Shown here one piece after another: positions 44,638-52,634 of a stretch of DNA of 64,000 nucleotides. The DNA lies in assembly GCA_965198855.1 (NCBI GenBank), contig CBDAPZ010000002.1, positions 1,736,001-1,800,000 of the forward strand, given 5' to 3'. How positions within the stretch are numbered: the stretch's first letter is position 1; every line of letters starts with the position of its first letter. The DNA comes from BOG-908 sp965198855. GTDB taxonomy: Bacteria; Pseudomonadota; Alphaproteobacteria; Acetobacterales; Acetobacteraceae. The notes beneath the pieces were generated by a model, which did no database searches, was not told the origin of the DNA, and worked only from the letters and a program-made list of their open reading frames with translations. A program made the translations under genes and the position numbers.

Positions 44638-44653
44638 CCTCCCATCGGGTAGG
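44638..44653. promoter_or_regulatory. Candidate operator of the shared palindrome family (CCTCCC-ATCG-GGTAGG)
   Basis: It lies between the divergent SDR (58 bp) and Old Yellow Enzyme (51 bp) genes. The right half-site is perfect. Its position is symmetrical to both starts, so it could serve both. Confidence 0.6.
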
Positions 44654-44704
44654 CGCATTGGCCTCACCACTTGCTACGGCAGAGGTCGTTCCAGGAGTGT
44701 GTCC

Positions 44705-45844
44705 GTGGCCGATCCCCTGTTCGAGCCAGTCAATATCGCCGGGCTCCGTATGCGTAATCGCATTGTGATGGCGCCGATGACGCGCAATTTCTCGCCCGAC
44801 GGCATTCCCGGTGAAAACGTTGCGGCCTATTACCGGAGGCGTGCCGCCGCCGAGATGGGCCTGATCGTCACCGAGGGGATCGGTGTGGATCATCCCTCGG
44901 CTTTAGGCGACGGCAGCATGAACGAACGCAACGTGCCGGTGCTGCATGGCGGTGCCGTGCCTATGTGGCGTCGGGTCGTCGAAGGCGTGCATGAAGAAGG
45001 CGGCCTGATCGTTCCGCAGCTTTGGCACATGGGCCCGATCCGCCGCGCACATACGGGCCCGCACCCGCAACCGCCCTCGATGCGGCCGTCGGGCAATTGG
45101 GGTCCGCCGGAAAAGGCGTTGCTGGATCCCGCCTATCTTGCGGAAATGGCCGCGTCCACACCACCAATGTCGGAGAACGACATTAGCGATGTCATTGCCG
45201 CATATGCGCGCAGCGCCACGAACGCCAAAGAGGCCGGTTTCGACGGCATCGCCATTCACGGCGCGCACGGCTACCTGATCGACAGTTTCTTTTGGTCCGC
45301 CACGAACACCCGCACCGATCGCTGGGGCGGCGACTTGCCACGCCGCGCGCGCTTCGGCGCTGAGGTGGTCCGGGCCATACGAAGCGCGATTGGCCCAGAT
45401 CTACCGATCATCTTCCGATTTTCGCAATGGAAATTACAGGATTACGACGCTCACAACGCCGCGACCCCCGAGGAATTAAGCCAGTTCCTCGCGCCGCTTG
45501 CCGAGGCCGGCGTCAGGATTTTCGATGCAAGCACACGAATCTTTTCCAGCCCGGCGTTTCCCGGTTCCGACCTCACCTGGGCGGGTTGGGCAAAAAAACT
45601 CACGGCGTTGCCAAGCATCGCCGTCGGTGGCATCGGCCTGAGCCGCGACCTGCAGACATCCTTTGCGCTGGAAACCCATGTCATCGACAATCTCGACTCG
45701 GTGCGTAGCCGAATTATACGGGGCGAGTTCGACCTTGCCGCGGTCGGCCGCGGCGTGCTGATGGATCCGGAATGGGTTGTAAAAGCCCGCACAGGCACAG
45801 CCTTCAGGCCGTTTCGCCTGGAGGCCTACGGCACGCTGGACTAA
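44705..45844 (+). CDS. Old Yellow Enzyme-family NADH:flavin oxidoreductase
   Basis: 379 aa. The GTG at 44705 is preferred because AGGAG lies 7 bp upstream; a GTG at 44699 would abut that site. FMN barrel features: MAPMTRNFSPDGIPGE, LIVTEGIGVDHPSA, IHGAHGYLIDSFFW and TDRWGGDL; ends with GRGVLMDPEWVVK. It reduces activated C=C bonds (enones). Its stop overlaps that of the convergent ferredoxin gene (CTAA). Confidence 0.92.
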   Translation: MADPLFEPVNIAGLRMRNRIVMAPMTRNFSPDGIPGENVAAYYRRRAAAEMGLIVTEGIGVDHPSALGDGSMNERNVPVLHGGAVPMWRRVVEGVHEEGGLIVPQLWHMGPIRRAHTGPHPQPPSMRPSGNWGPPEKALLDPAYLAEMAASTPPMSENDISDVIAAYARSATNAKEAGFDGIAIHGAHGYLIDSFFWSATNTRTDRWGGDLPRRARFGAEVVRAIRSAIGPDLPIIFRFSQWKLQDYDAHNAATPEELSQFLAPLAEAGVRIFDASTRIFSSPAFPGSDLTWAGWAKKLTALPSIAVGGIGLSRDLQTSFALETHVIDNLDSVRSRIIRGEFDLAAVGRGVLMDPEWVVKARTGTAFRPFRLEAYGTLD

Positions 45845-46158
45845 TCCTCGGGCGCGATCGTCACCAGCAGCCCCTCGATCGCCGGCACGACGGCAATCTG
45901 GCACGACAGCCTCGAGTTCGCTTGGCGATGCCCTGAACCATCCAGTAGATCATTCTCCGCCTCGCTCATCGGCGGCAGCTTCGTTGTGAAAGCGGGGTCC
46001 ACATAAACATGGCACGTAGCGCACGAGCAGCACCCGCCGCAGAGCGCCAGCAGATCGTCGATGCCCGCTGCACCGATCGCCTCCATCACCGTCGAGCCAA
46101 TTTTCGCTTCGAAGCTCTGTGTCTCACCCGCGCGGGTAACGACATTCAATATCGGCAT
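45841..46158 (-). CDS. [2Fe-2S] ferredoxin, putidaredoxin/adrenodoxin type
   Basis: 105 aa, almost the same length as putidaredoxin (106). The cluster ligands are Cys40, Cys46 and Cys49 in CGGCCSCATCHVYV, and Cys86 in SRLSCQI; Cys43 and Cys44 are extra. It probably delivers electrons to the P450cam-like enzymes in the window. The C-terminus is IAPED and lacks the terminal Trp that matters in putidaredoxin. No putidaredoxin reductase gene adjoins it. Confidence 0.93.
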   Translation of the reverse strand: MPILNVVTRAGETQSFEAKIGSTVMEAIGAAGIDDLLALCGGCCSCATCHVYVDPAFTTKLPPMSEAENDLLDGSGHRQANSRLSCQIAVVPAIEGLLVTIAPED

Positions 46159-46242
46159 GGTCAAGATGTTCCACTGATGAGGCCACATCGCGGGTACGGC
46201 CTGTGCCGCACCACTCCACCTTCCCGATGGCAGGGCGCAGAA

Positions 46243-46980
46243 TCAGCGTGTGAAACGACTGAAGCAAGCACGCGCTTCCGGCGTATCACAGGCGGCATCG
46301 AACAAGCCGCGCGCCACATCGTCGGCCGGCACACCCGCACGATGCTCCGCAAAATAGGATTTTACGGCGGCAGATTGAGATGCAGGCAAGGCTGCCAACC
46401 TGGTTGCAAGCGCCAATGCAGCCTCAAACGGCGCGTCCGCCGCCTCATCCGCAAGCCCCGTCTCGCAGGCGGCGCTGCCATCAATGGTGTCGATGCCCCA
46501 GGCAAGGCGTCGCGCCCCTGCGACGCCAGTGCGGTCGGTGACGCATTGCAATCCCCATGCAGGAAACAAACCGATCGGCACTTCTGGCAGGCTCCATTTG
46601 GTCTCGGGTGCCGTCACCACCAGATCGCAAGCCGCAGCCAAAGTCAGCCCGCCGCCAATGGCGAACCCGTGCACGGCCGCTAAAATCGGCAATGCATGCT
46701 GTGAAATGCTGCGCGCCAGGAGACCCGATGCCGCTTCGAACGCATGCCGCGCTGCCTGATCCATGGGCGCCAATTCGGCGAGATCACTGCCCGCACAGAA
46801 GCCGCGCCCGGCGCCGCATAACACCACCGCACGCACGGCCGGATCTTCCGGCGTGCGGCGCAACTGCGCGAGCAGCGCTTCGACCAGAGCTTGCGACATC
46901 GCATTGCGCCGCTCAGGACGATTGAGTGTCAGAACCAGTATCGAACCTTGTAAATCTGCTTTTACTGGCTCTGTGGTCAT
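46243..46980 (-). CDS. Enoyl-CoA hydratase/isomerase family protein
   Basis: 245 aa crotonase fold: LNRPERRNAMSQ, an oxyanion-hole segment FCAGSDLAEL, and IGGGLTLAAACDL. At the position of the first catalytic Glu (GGGxE in hydratases) it has Thr, while the second Glu is kept in SLPEVPIG. It may therefore be an isomerase, hydrolase or other crotonase rather than a classical hydratase. It lies 84 bp upstream of the ferredoxin gene on the same strand. Confidence 0.86.
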   Translation of the reverse strand: MTTEPVKADLQGSILVLTLNRPERRNAMSQALVEALLAQLRRTPEDPAVRAVVLCGAGRGFCAGSDLAELAPMDQAARHAFEAASGLLARSISQHALPILAAVHGFAIGGGLTLAAACDLVVTAPETKWSLPEVPIGLFPAWGLQCVTDRTGVAGARRLAWGIDTIDGSAACETGLADEAADAPFEAALALATRLAALPASQSAAVKSYFAEHRAGVPADDVARGLFDAACDTPEARACFSRFTR

Positions 46981-46992
46981 TTCTTGCGTAAC

Positions 46993-47041
46993 CTCAAAAG
47001 CAGTTCTTTGTTAGAAAAGAGAACCAAAAAACTTCTATGTT
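46993..47041. repeat. Degenerate single hairpin repeat
   Basis: GTTCTTTGTTAGAAAAGAGAACC followed by AAAAAACTTCTATG, left-hand orientation, in the divergent region between the hydratase and P450 genes. Confidence 0.65.
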
Positions 47042-47103
47042 TAGGGCATATGGCACCCTAGTTTTCATAATGCGATTTCTTCCCTGCGCTTGCTGCAGCA
47101 TGT

Positions 47104-47119
47104 CCTACCGGCTGATAGG
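47104..47119. promoter_or_regulatory. Operator of the shared palindrome family (CCTACC-GGCT-GATAGG)
   Basis: All 12 half-site positions fit CCTNYC/GRTAGG. It lies 59 bp upstream of the P450 start at 47179. A GGTAG also follows at 47121. Confidence 0.65.
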
Positions 47120-47178
47120 GGGGTAGCGACGTCGTTCGTGGCATCGCTATGCCGTAACCGGCTTTGAACAGGTGACCC

Positions 47179-48405
47179 ATGGCAACGATCGTCCTCGCCC
47201 CACCCAGCACGGTTCCCGCGCATGTGCCGCCCGAACTCGTCATGGAATCGCCCCTCTACGCCCGAGAGACGGTATACGAAAATCCCTTCGAGACGATCAT
47301 TCCGCGCATCCATGCCGGTCCGCGCATCACCTATGTCACCAACATCTTTCCCGGCAAACGTCCCGGCTGGTTGCTGCGCCGAGCCGCAGATGTAAGAGCG
47401 CTTTTGGCAGACACCGAGAATTTCACCAAACGAGGGATGGGCCGCTGGGCCGAAGCAGTGGGCGAAGACTGGATGGTGATCCCGACAGAAGCCGATCCGC
47501 CGCTGCACGGCTTCTACCGCCAGGCGCTGAACCCGAATTTCGCACCGCAAAAGATGATGGCGATGCGCGACCAGATGCGCGAGCGCGCACATACGCTGAT
47601 TGCCGCCTTCAAGGATCGCGGATCATGCGAGTTCCTGGAAGATTTTGCCGTCGGCTACCCGGTGAACATAGTGCTCGATTTCCTCGGCCTGCCACAAGAG
47701 AGGATGCCGCAATTCCTGCAATGGGAACGCGACATGCTGCACACCGACGACGTGACCGTACGAAGCAACGCCATACGCTGCGTAAAGAATTACCTTCTGG
47801 AGGAAATCGAAAGCCGCCGCCGCACGCCGCGCGACGATTACATCAGCCGCATCCTCACCTTCGATCTGGACGGCCGCAAATGGACGGAAGACGAAGTCTT
47901 CGGCCATTGCTTCAATCTTTACATTGGCGGTCTCGACACCGTCACCTCGCATCTCGGTCTCGCCTTCAATCATCTTGCGACCCACCCCGAGCATCAGCGC
48001 CAGCTCCGCGAAAAACCTTCGCTTGGCGTGCTCGCCGTGGAGGAGATCCTGCGTGCCTACGCGCCTGTCACCAGCTTTCGCATTTGTTCGCGGCCGCTGG
48101 AATTCGCCGGCGTGCAGATCATGCCGGGCGACTATGTGTCGGTCTCCACGCCACTCGCCGGGCGCGATCCGGAGGAATACGAGACACCGGGCGAAATCCG
48201 CTTCGATCGCAAGCCAGCCATCCTCAGCCTGGGCGGCGGGATACATAAGTGCCTGGGCATGCATTTGGCGCGGCTGGAACTGCAGACCGCGATGGAAGTG
48301 TTTCTAGCGGAGATCCCGGAATTTCGGATCAAGGACGGATTTATTGTGCCATTCCATGTCGGCAACATCCTGCACGTAGAGGAGTTGCCGCTCGTCTGGA
48401 CATAG
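47179..48405 (+). CDS. Cytochrome P450, P450cam (CYP101)-like
   Basis: 408 aa. The N-terminus VPAHVPPELVMESP matches the other CYP101-like copies. The I-helix is GGLDTVTSHLG, the heme loop LGGGIHKCLGMH with Cys358, and the end ELPLVW. Likely a substrate hydroxylase that takes electrons from the ferredoxin encoded 1 kb upstream on the other strand. A shared operator sits upstream, and a paired repeat follows the stop. Confidence 0.93.
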   Translation: MATIVLAPPSTVPAHVPPELVMESPLYARETVYENPFETIIPRIHAGPRITYVTNIFPGKRPGWLLRRAADVRALLADTENFTKRGMGRWAEAVGEDWMVIPTEADPPLHGFYRQALNPNFAPQKMMAMRDQMRERAHTLIAAFKDRGSCEFLEDFAVGYPVNIVLDFLGLPQERMPQFLQWERDMLHTDDVTVRSNAIRCVKNYLLEEIESRRRTPRDDYISRILTFDLDGRKWTEDEVFGHCFNLYIGGLDTVTSHLGLAFNHLATHPEHQRQLREKPSLGVLAVEEILRAYAPVTSFRICSRPLEFAGVQIMPGDYVSVSTPLAGRDPEEYETPGEIRFDRKPAILSLGGGIHKCLGMHLARLELQTAMEVFLAEIPEFRIKDGFIVPFHVGNILHVEELPLVWT

Positions 48406-48407
48406 AA

Positions 48408-48531
48408 AAGACTTCTTTTCTGAAGAAAAGAAGCAAAAGACTTTTGTATCGCTATCGCGGTTCTCTCCGGCAGCGCACGCCAAGACGCAAAATCTTTTTG
48501 GTTCTTTTTTTCAAAAAAGAACTGCTTGCCT
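48408..48531. repeat. Paired hairpin repeat between convergent genes
   Basis: The left unit (ACTTCTTTTCTG / AAGAAAAGAAGC, then AAAAGACTTTTG) follows the P450 stop. The right unit (GCAAAATCTTTTTGG, then TTCTTTTTTTC / AAAAAAGAAC) faces the end of the Rieske-less oxygenase gene. About 40 bp separates them. Confidence 0.85.
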
Positions 48532-49592
48532 TAATACTTGAACAGCTCCCGCCGCAGCCCAATAATCTCGCTACAATCCGCGCTGACGTCATCGCGATAG
48601 GCAAAATCCCCATCCGCCTGCCGCGCCGCCAAATCCTGCATGAGTAGCCGATAGCGTTGCCCCGCCGCATCGAACCTGGAGTGCAGATCGCGCCGCTTCG
48701 TCTCGCGCATATAGCGCGGGCTTTGCGGCGACGTCATCGAGCTGTCCTGCCGCGACACCAGGTAGCTCGCTTTCGGCATTACATGGCGGAACATGAACCC
48801 GGCATTGCTGGTGTTCATCACGTAATCCAGCCTGGTGCGGTCGCGTGTTTCCGGAACACAGGGATGAAACAGCGGCACGTCGTCACCGGGGCTGAACCGG
48901 CCATACGCGATGGCGCAATGGCTGCGCAGATAGATATGGATGACCTGGCGGACATTCTGCGTGGGCTGCCGGATGCCGCTGAAAAACTTCATCACCGGTG
49001 CCACCGACTTGCCTGTGCAGGTGCGCACCATCGTCACTGTTTCGCTTGTCCAGTGAACGTCGATGCTTTCGGATTCCGACTTCTCGTCGCCAACCACATT
49101 GGCGTGCAAAAAGTCTGCATGCGTGAGGTCGATCAGGTTTTCTAACGTAATCGGCGCCGAACAATCGAACCTGACCGTGCCTGTCATGTAGCCGGGCAGC
49201 CCGCCATTCGGCGGCAGGAAGGGCAGGCTGGGCAGATGCACAGGGTCGGCTGCCAGCGGATTGCCGAACCAGCCCCACACCAGGCCGTATTTCTCCATGA
49301 CCGGATATCGCCCGCGCGTGTCGGTAAATGCGCTGCCGCCGGAAGGCTGCGAGTCCCGCGGATGGCGATCGGCTGCGATCGCCACCCCGTCTTCTCGCCA
49401 CAGGAAATATGGATACGAATAGATCGTGCGTCGTACTGGCGTAGTGCCGACGCTCGGCGCATGCGCCAGCGGAAACCACGTATCCTTCATCACCAAATCA
49501 TGTGGCACCCAGTTATTCACGCCGCCGTTCAGCACAGGTGCCGCGGTTGTGGCAGCAGACGCAGAAATCGGCCGGTCGAGCGTGGTGAGCAT
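48531..49592 (-). CDS. Rieske oxygenase catalytic-domain protein lacking the Rieske cluster
   Basis: 353 aa. The start at 49592 follows GGGAG with 6 bp spacing. The mononuclear-iron motif is intact in ENLIDLTHADFLH (bridging Asp155, His158, His163), with Asp283 a plausible third ligand. The region that would hold the Rieske site (about residues 60-100) is shortened. It keeps the flanking YFLWRED and YGLVWGWFG segments but has no CxH or CxxH; the five cysteines are scattered. It should therefore need electrons from another protein's Rieske centre. Its partner gene ends 16 bp upstream. Confidence 0.85.
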   Translation of the reverse strand: MLTTLDRPISASAATTAAPVLNGGVNNWVPHDLVMKDTWFPLAHAPSVGTTPVRRTIYSYPYFLWREDGVAIAADRHPRDSQPSGGSAFTDTRGRYPVMEKYGLVWGWFGNPLAADPVHLPSLPFLPPNGGLPGYMTGTVRFDCSAPITLENLIDLTHADFLHANVVGDEKSESESIDVHWTSETVTMVRTCTGKSVAPVMKFFSGIRQPTQNVRQVIHIYLRSHCAIAYGRFSPGDDVPLFHPCVPETRDRTRLDYVMNTSNAGFMFRHVMPKASYLVSRQDSSMTSPQSPRYMRETKRRDLHSRFDAAGQRYRLLMQDLAARQADGDFAYRDDVSADCSEIIGLRRELFKY

Positions 49593-49608
49593 GATGATCT
49601 CCCTTGTC

Positions 49609-50526
49609 TCAGGCAGCTTCGTGGAGCGGTGTTGCGATCGCGGCTCGCAGTGTTTCGCCATGCAGCGAGGCGGAAGGATGCACCGCGCGCAATGCTGCCG
49701 CATCGACCTGATCGAAAACACGAAAAGCGTTTGGCAGCCTCAGCAACCGCGCATGCAGGCTGCGCCCGGCATCACCGATTGCATAGCGCCAGCGCACCGC
49801 GGTCACCCCGCGCGCTGCAGGCACCGGTGCGATGATCGCCGTCAGCAATGTGGTGAAATCGGCGTCGCGCAGGCTCAGCGTGGTCTCGCCGGTCAGCGGG
49901 TGCGTGCGCGTCATCAATGTTGCCGGAAAATCGCTGCTGAACGGCGACGGCCAATGTAACCCTTTCCATTGGCAACTCCGCTCCATCACCAGCGCGCCGG
50001 ACACCTCATGCAATTCCGACATCAGATAAGGCGTAAACAGCACACCACGCACGCCGATCAGTAACCCTGGCGCATCGAACAGCGCCTTGAGATACTGATC
50101 ATGCGCCAAGCCCACGAACGAGGTGCCCCCCAACGGCAGGGCCGCCTCTGCAATCTCAGGCGCGGCTGCGCCCGCATCGAGGCACACACGCACAAACCCG
50201 CCACTCTCGGCTACAGCAAAATTCTGCGCCTTATAATGCCGGGGAAAACGCTGCTCGCTTTTCATGTTTGGGATTTCGGCAAGCCGCCCGTCGGCGCCAT
50301 CATAGCTCCAGCCATGGTAGCCGCATTGCAGCAAACCATCTTTCCGTACACAGCCAAGCGAGAGCGGCGCGCGACGGTGCGGACAGCGATCTTCCAGCGC
50401 ACGCGCAATCCCCTGCGCATCGCGCCACAATACCACGGGCTGGTCGGCGATATCGGCCGCGAGCGGCTTCTTGTCCGTAACCTCTTCGCTACGCGCGATG
50501 CTCCACCAAGAGGCGGCTTGAATCAT
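49609..50526 (-). CDS. Rieske-domain protein with a degenerate oxygenase catalytic site
   Basis: 305 aa. Rieske ligands are Cys48/His50 in CPHRRAPLSLG and Cys68/His71 in CGYHGW. The C-terminal part looks like the oxygenase domain, but where D-x2-H-x4-H is expected it reads FDAPGLLIGV (Asp151, Gly154, Val159), so both iron-binding histidines are gone. It is first in a two-gene operon with the complementary Rieske-less protein and is divergent from TetR. It probably acts as an electron-transfer subunit (inference). Confidence 0.85.
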   Translation of the reverse strand: MIQAASWWSIARSEEVTDKKPLAADIADQPVVLWRDAQGIARALEDRCPHRRAPLSLGCVRKDGLLQCGYHGWSYDGADGRLAEIPNMKSEQRFPRHYKAQNFAVAESGGFVRVCLDAGAAAPEIAEAALPLGGTSFVGLAHDQYLKALFDAPGLLIGVRGVLFTPYLMSELHEVSGALVMERSCQWKGLHWPSPFSSDFPATLMTRTHPLTGETTLSLRDADFTTLLTAIIAPVPAARGVTAVRWRYAIGDAGRSLHARLLRLPNAFRVFDQVDAAALRAVHPSASLHGETLRAAIATPLHEAA

Positions 50527-50553
50527 GGCTCGATTTATCCTCCTGACAAAATA

Positions 50554-50567
50554 TTGACACTCGACAA
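50554..50567. promoter_or_regulatory. Possible TetR operator (imperfect palindrome)
   Basis: TTGACACTCGACAA keeps TTGnC/GnCAA symmetry and lies in the 45-bp region between the divergent Rieske gene and TetR gene. Weak evidence from one site only. Confidence 0.25.
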
Positions 50568-50571
50568 TTTA

Positions 50572-51255
50572 ATGGTCAACCCTCTCTCCATGCCGCCAGC
50601 CGTCGAGCCGCTCCCAACAGCCATCGTCAAACCCTCGCCACGACAGGCCCGCCAACGGGGGCGACCGGCGAGAGACGCCGCCGCATCCGTGGCAGAACAT
50701 CACCTGCTCGATCGCGCCTTCCACGCCTTCGCCCATCGCGGCTACGAAGCCACCACACTACGCGCGCTCGCCAAGGATCTCGGTGTCAGCCACAACCTTC
50801 TCAATGTCCGCTTCGGCTCCAAAGCCGATCTGTGGCGACGCGCCGTCGATGCACGCGTCGCCCGCATCGGTCCCCCCGTCTTCGCCGCCTTCGATGCACC
50901 GGGCCTGGATGATACCGCACGCTTCAGGCAACTCATCCACCGTCTCTGCGCGTGGGCTGCGGAAAACCCCGATTTTGTCAGCCTCACCCACGCCGAAGGT
51001 CGCCACGCCACGTGGCGCCTGGATTACCTCGTCCAGTCCCACATCCTGCCCTTCAAGCTCCGCCTTGACTCCCTGATCGCGCCCTTGCCGGTGCTGGAGA
51101 TGTCTACCCCCGCGATCATGGCGCTGCTCGTGCAAGGCATTGGCTTCTATTTCGCCTCGAGCCCGCTACTGGAAAGGATAGGCGAGCCGACAAACATCTC
51201 GCGTGAGAAGCGAATAGAAATCTTCGCCGACTTTATCCTGGCGGGGCTGCTTTGA
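50572..51255 (+). CDS. TetR-family transcriptional regulator
   Basis: 227 aa from the ATG at 50572; no clear ribosome site precedes it, so the exact start is uncertain and the upstream open frame is antisense to the Rieske gene. The helix-turn-helix is TTLRALAKDLGVSHNLLNVRF (about residues 60-80), after a proline/arginine-rich leader. It is divergent from the split Rieske pair and upstream of MFS, and probably controls both. The MFS gene follows after a hairpin repeat. Confidence 0.85.
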   Translation: MVNPLSMPPAVEPLPTAIVKPSPRQARQRGRPARDAAASVAEHHLLDRAFHAFAHRGYEATTLRALAKDLGVSHNLLNVRFGSKADLWRRAVDARVARIGPPVFAAFDAPGLDDTARFRQLIHRLCAWAAENPDFVSLTHAEGRHATWRLDYLVQSHILPFKLRLDSLIAPLPVLEMSTPAIMALLVQGIGFYFASSPLLERIGEPTNISREKRIEIFADFILAGLL

Positions 51256-51271
51256 ACGAAAGAAAAGACAG

Positions 51272-51312
51272 CAAGACCTTCTTTTCTGAAGAAAAGAAGC
51301 AAAAGACTTTTA
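51272..51312. repeat. Single hairpin repeat supplying a gene start
   Basis: ACCTTCTTTTCTG / AAGAAAAGAAGC, then AAAAGACTTTTATG. The final ATG is the start codon of the MFS gene, so the repeat directly abuts the coding region. Confidence 0.8.
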
Positions 51313-52532
51313 TGTCTGCTGCCCCCAATGGAAGTTGGCTTGCCCTGCTATGTATCTGGGCTATCTTTGTTGTGCATGGCATAGATCGTAGCATTCTGCT
51401 TGTTCTCCTCGAACCAATCCGCCGCAGCTTCGCGCTCAGCGACTCGCAACTCGGGCTGCTGACAGGCCTCGGATACGCAGTGCCATTCGCACTCGCCGGC
51501 ATCCCCCTCGGCGCCCTGGCCGACAGGCTTCGCCGCACTCGCTATCTTGCCGCCCTCCTGGCCCTGTGGAGCAGCCTCACGGCACTCGGCGGACTTGCGC
51601 CCAGTTTTCTCTGGCTCGTCCTGGCCCGCGCCTGCGTCGGCGCCAGCGAAGCCGGCGCACCCCCCACCATGCTTTCGTTGCTCGGCGATCTGTTTTCCGA
51701 CAAGACACGCCCCGCTGCGTTGAGCATCTATTTCACCGCCCCGTTCGTCGGCCTCATGGCCGGAGCCACCATCGCCGGCCAGATCAGCCAAGCCTATGGC
51801 TGGCGCACCGCTTTGCTGGCCATCGGCCTCCCCGGGCTGCTCCTCGCCATCGCTGTCCTCGCCATGCGCGAGCCACCCCGCGGCGCCTTCACCGCGCCCG
51901 GCACCGCCGTAGAACCCCCAATGCCCATCCGCGCCGCCCTGCGCCTCATCCTGCGCACGCCAAAGCTGGGCAGGCTCATGGCCGCCCTCGTGCTGGGCGG
52001 CTTCGTGACACTCGCCGTCAGCAACTGGACCCCAGCCCTTCTGCAGCGCGCCTACGGCGTCAGCCAAAGACAATCCGGCGCGCTGACAGCCCTTGGCCTG
52101 GGTCTCACCGGCATGCTCGGCTCACTCTGCGGTGGCGCCATCGCCGCCCGTTTCGGTCGTGGCGATCCCACCCGCCTCAAACGCCTCTGCGCCGCCGCCA
52201 TCCTCCTCGCAACACCTCTCGCGATCGCAGCCCCCCTGATGCCGACGCCAAGCTTGGTCATTCTCTGCCTCGGCATCTGGTCCTTCATCGGCACCGCCTA
52301 CCTGGCCCCTGGCTGGGGCGTCTTCATCGCCCGGGCCCCGCTCGCTGCGCGCGGCACCATTATGGCCATGGCCATCGTGCTCACCAATCTCATCGGTGCT
52401 GGTCTGGGCCCGCAAGCGATCGGCGTGCTCAGCGATGCGCTGGCGCATGTGCAAGACCCCGCGCATCTCGCCCACGCAATGTCTCTCCTCCCCATCGTCG
52501 GTCTGGTCACCGCCTGGCTGTTCCTTCTCTAG
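51312..52532 (+). CDS. MFS transporter
   Basis: 406 aa with about 12 hydrophobic segments. Motif A is GIPLGALADRLRR between helices 2 and 3, and ARACVGASEAGAPP lies in helix 4. The pattern resembles the spinster/sugar-phosphate-like MFS group. It would move a substrate or intermediate across the inner membrane by proton coupling. A longer frame from 51252 would translate the repeat and is rejected. It lies between TetR and the acyl-CoA dehydrogenase. Confidence 0.88.
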   Translation: MSAAPNGSWLALLCIWAIFVVHGIDRSILLVLLEPIRRSFALSDSQLGLLTGLGYAVPFALAGIPLGALADRLRRTRYLAALLALWSSLTALGGLAPSFLWLVLARACVGASEAGAPPTMLSLLGDLFSDKTRPAALSIYFTAPFVGLMAGATIAGQISQAYGWRTALLAIGLPGLLLAIAVLAMREPPRGAFTAPGTAVEPPMPIRAALRLILRTPKLGRLMAALVLGGFVTLAVSNWTPALLQRAYGVSQRQSGALTALGLGLTGMLGSLCGGAIAARFGRGDPTRLKRLCAAAILLATPLAIAAPLMPTPSLVILCLGIWSFIGTAYLAPGWGVFIARAPLAARGTIMAMAIVLTNLIGAGLGPQAIGVLSDALAHVQDPAHLAHAMSLLPIVGLVTAWLFLL

Positions 52533-52634
52533 AGGCCGAAATCGGCGGCTCCCTGCCATCCGGCGGGTGTTGCGTTTGAGCTCAACCCCAAGGGTGGGAT
52601 CGGATGTATGTCGCCGCTTTGCAGGGGTGTTTTC

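Noticed and set aside
47172..48248. 358-codon plus-strand open frame
   Set aside because: Out-of-frame shadow of the P450 gene; composition is Arg/His/Ser-rich with no domain.
52553..52568. CCTGCC-ATCC-GGCGGG as a further operator (with a like copy at 42724)
   Set aside because: Spacing is right, but the TA core of the half-site is missing and such GC-rich palindromes are expected by chance; kept out of the main list.
51566..52579. 337-codon plus-strand open frame
   Set aside because: Out-of-frame shadow of the MFS gene, extremely Arg/Pro/His-rich.
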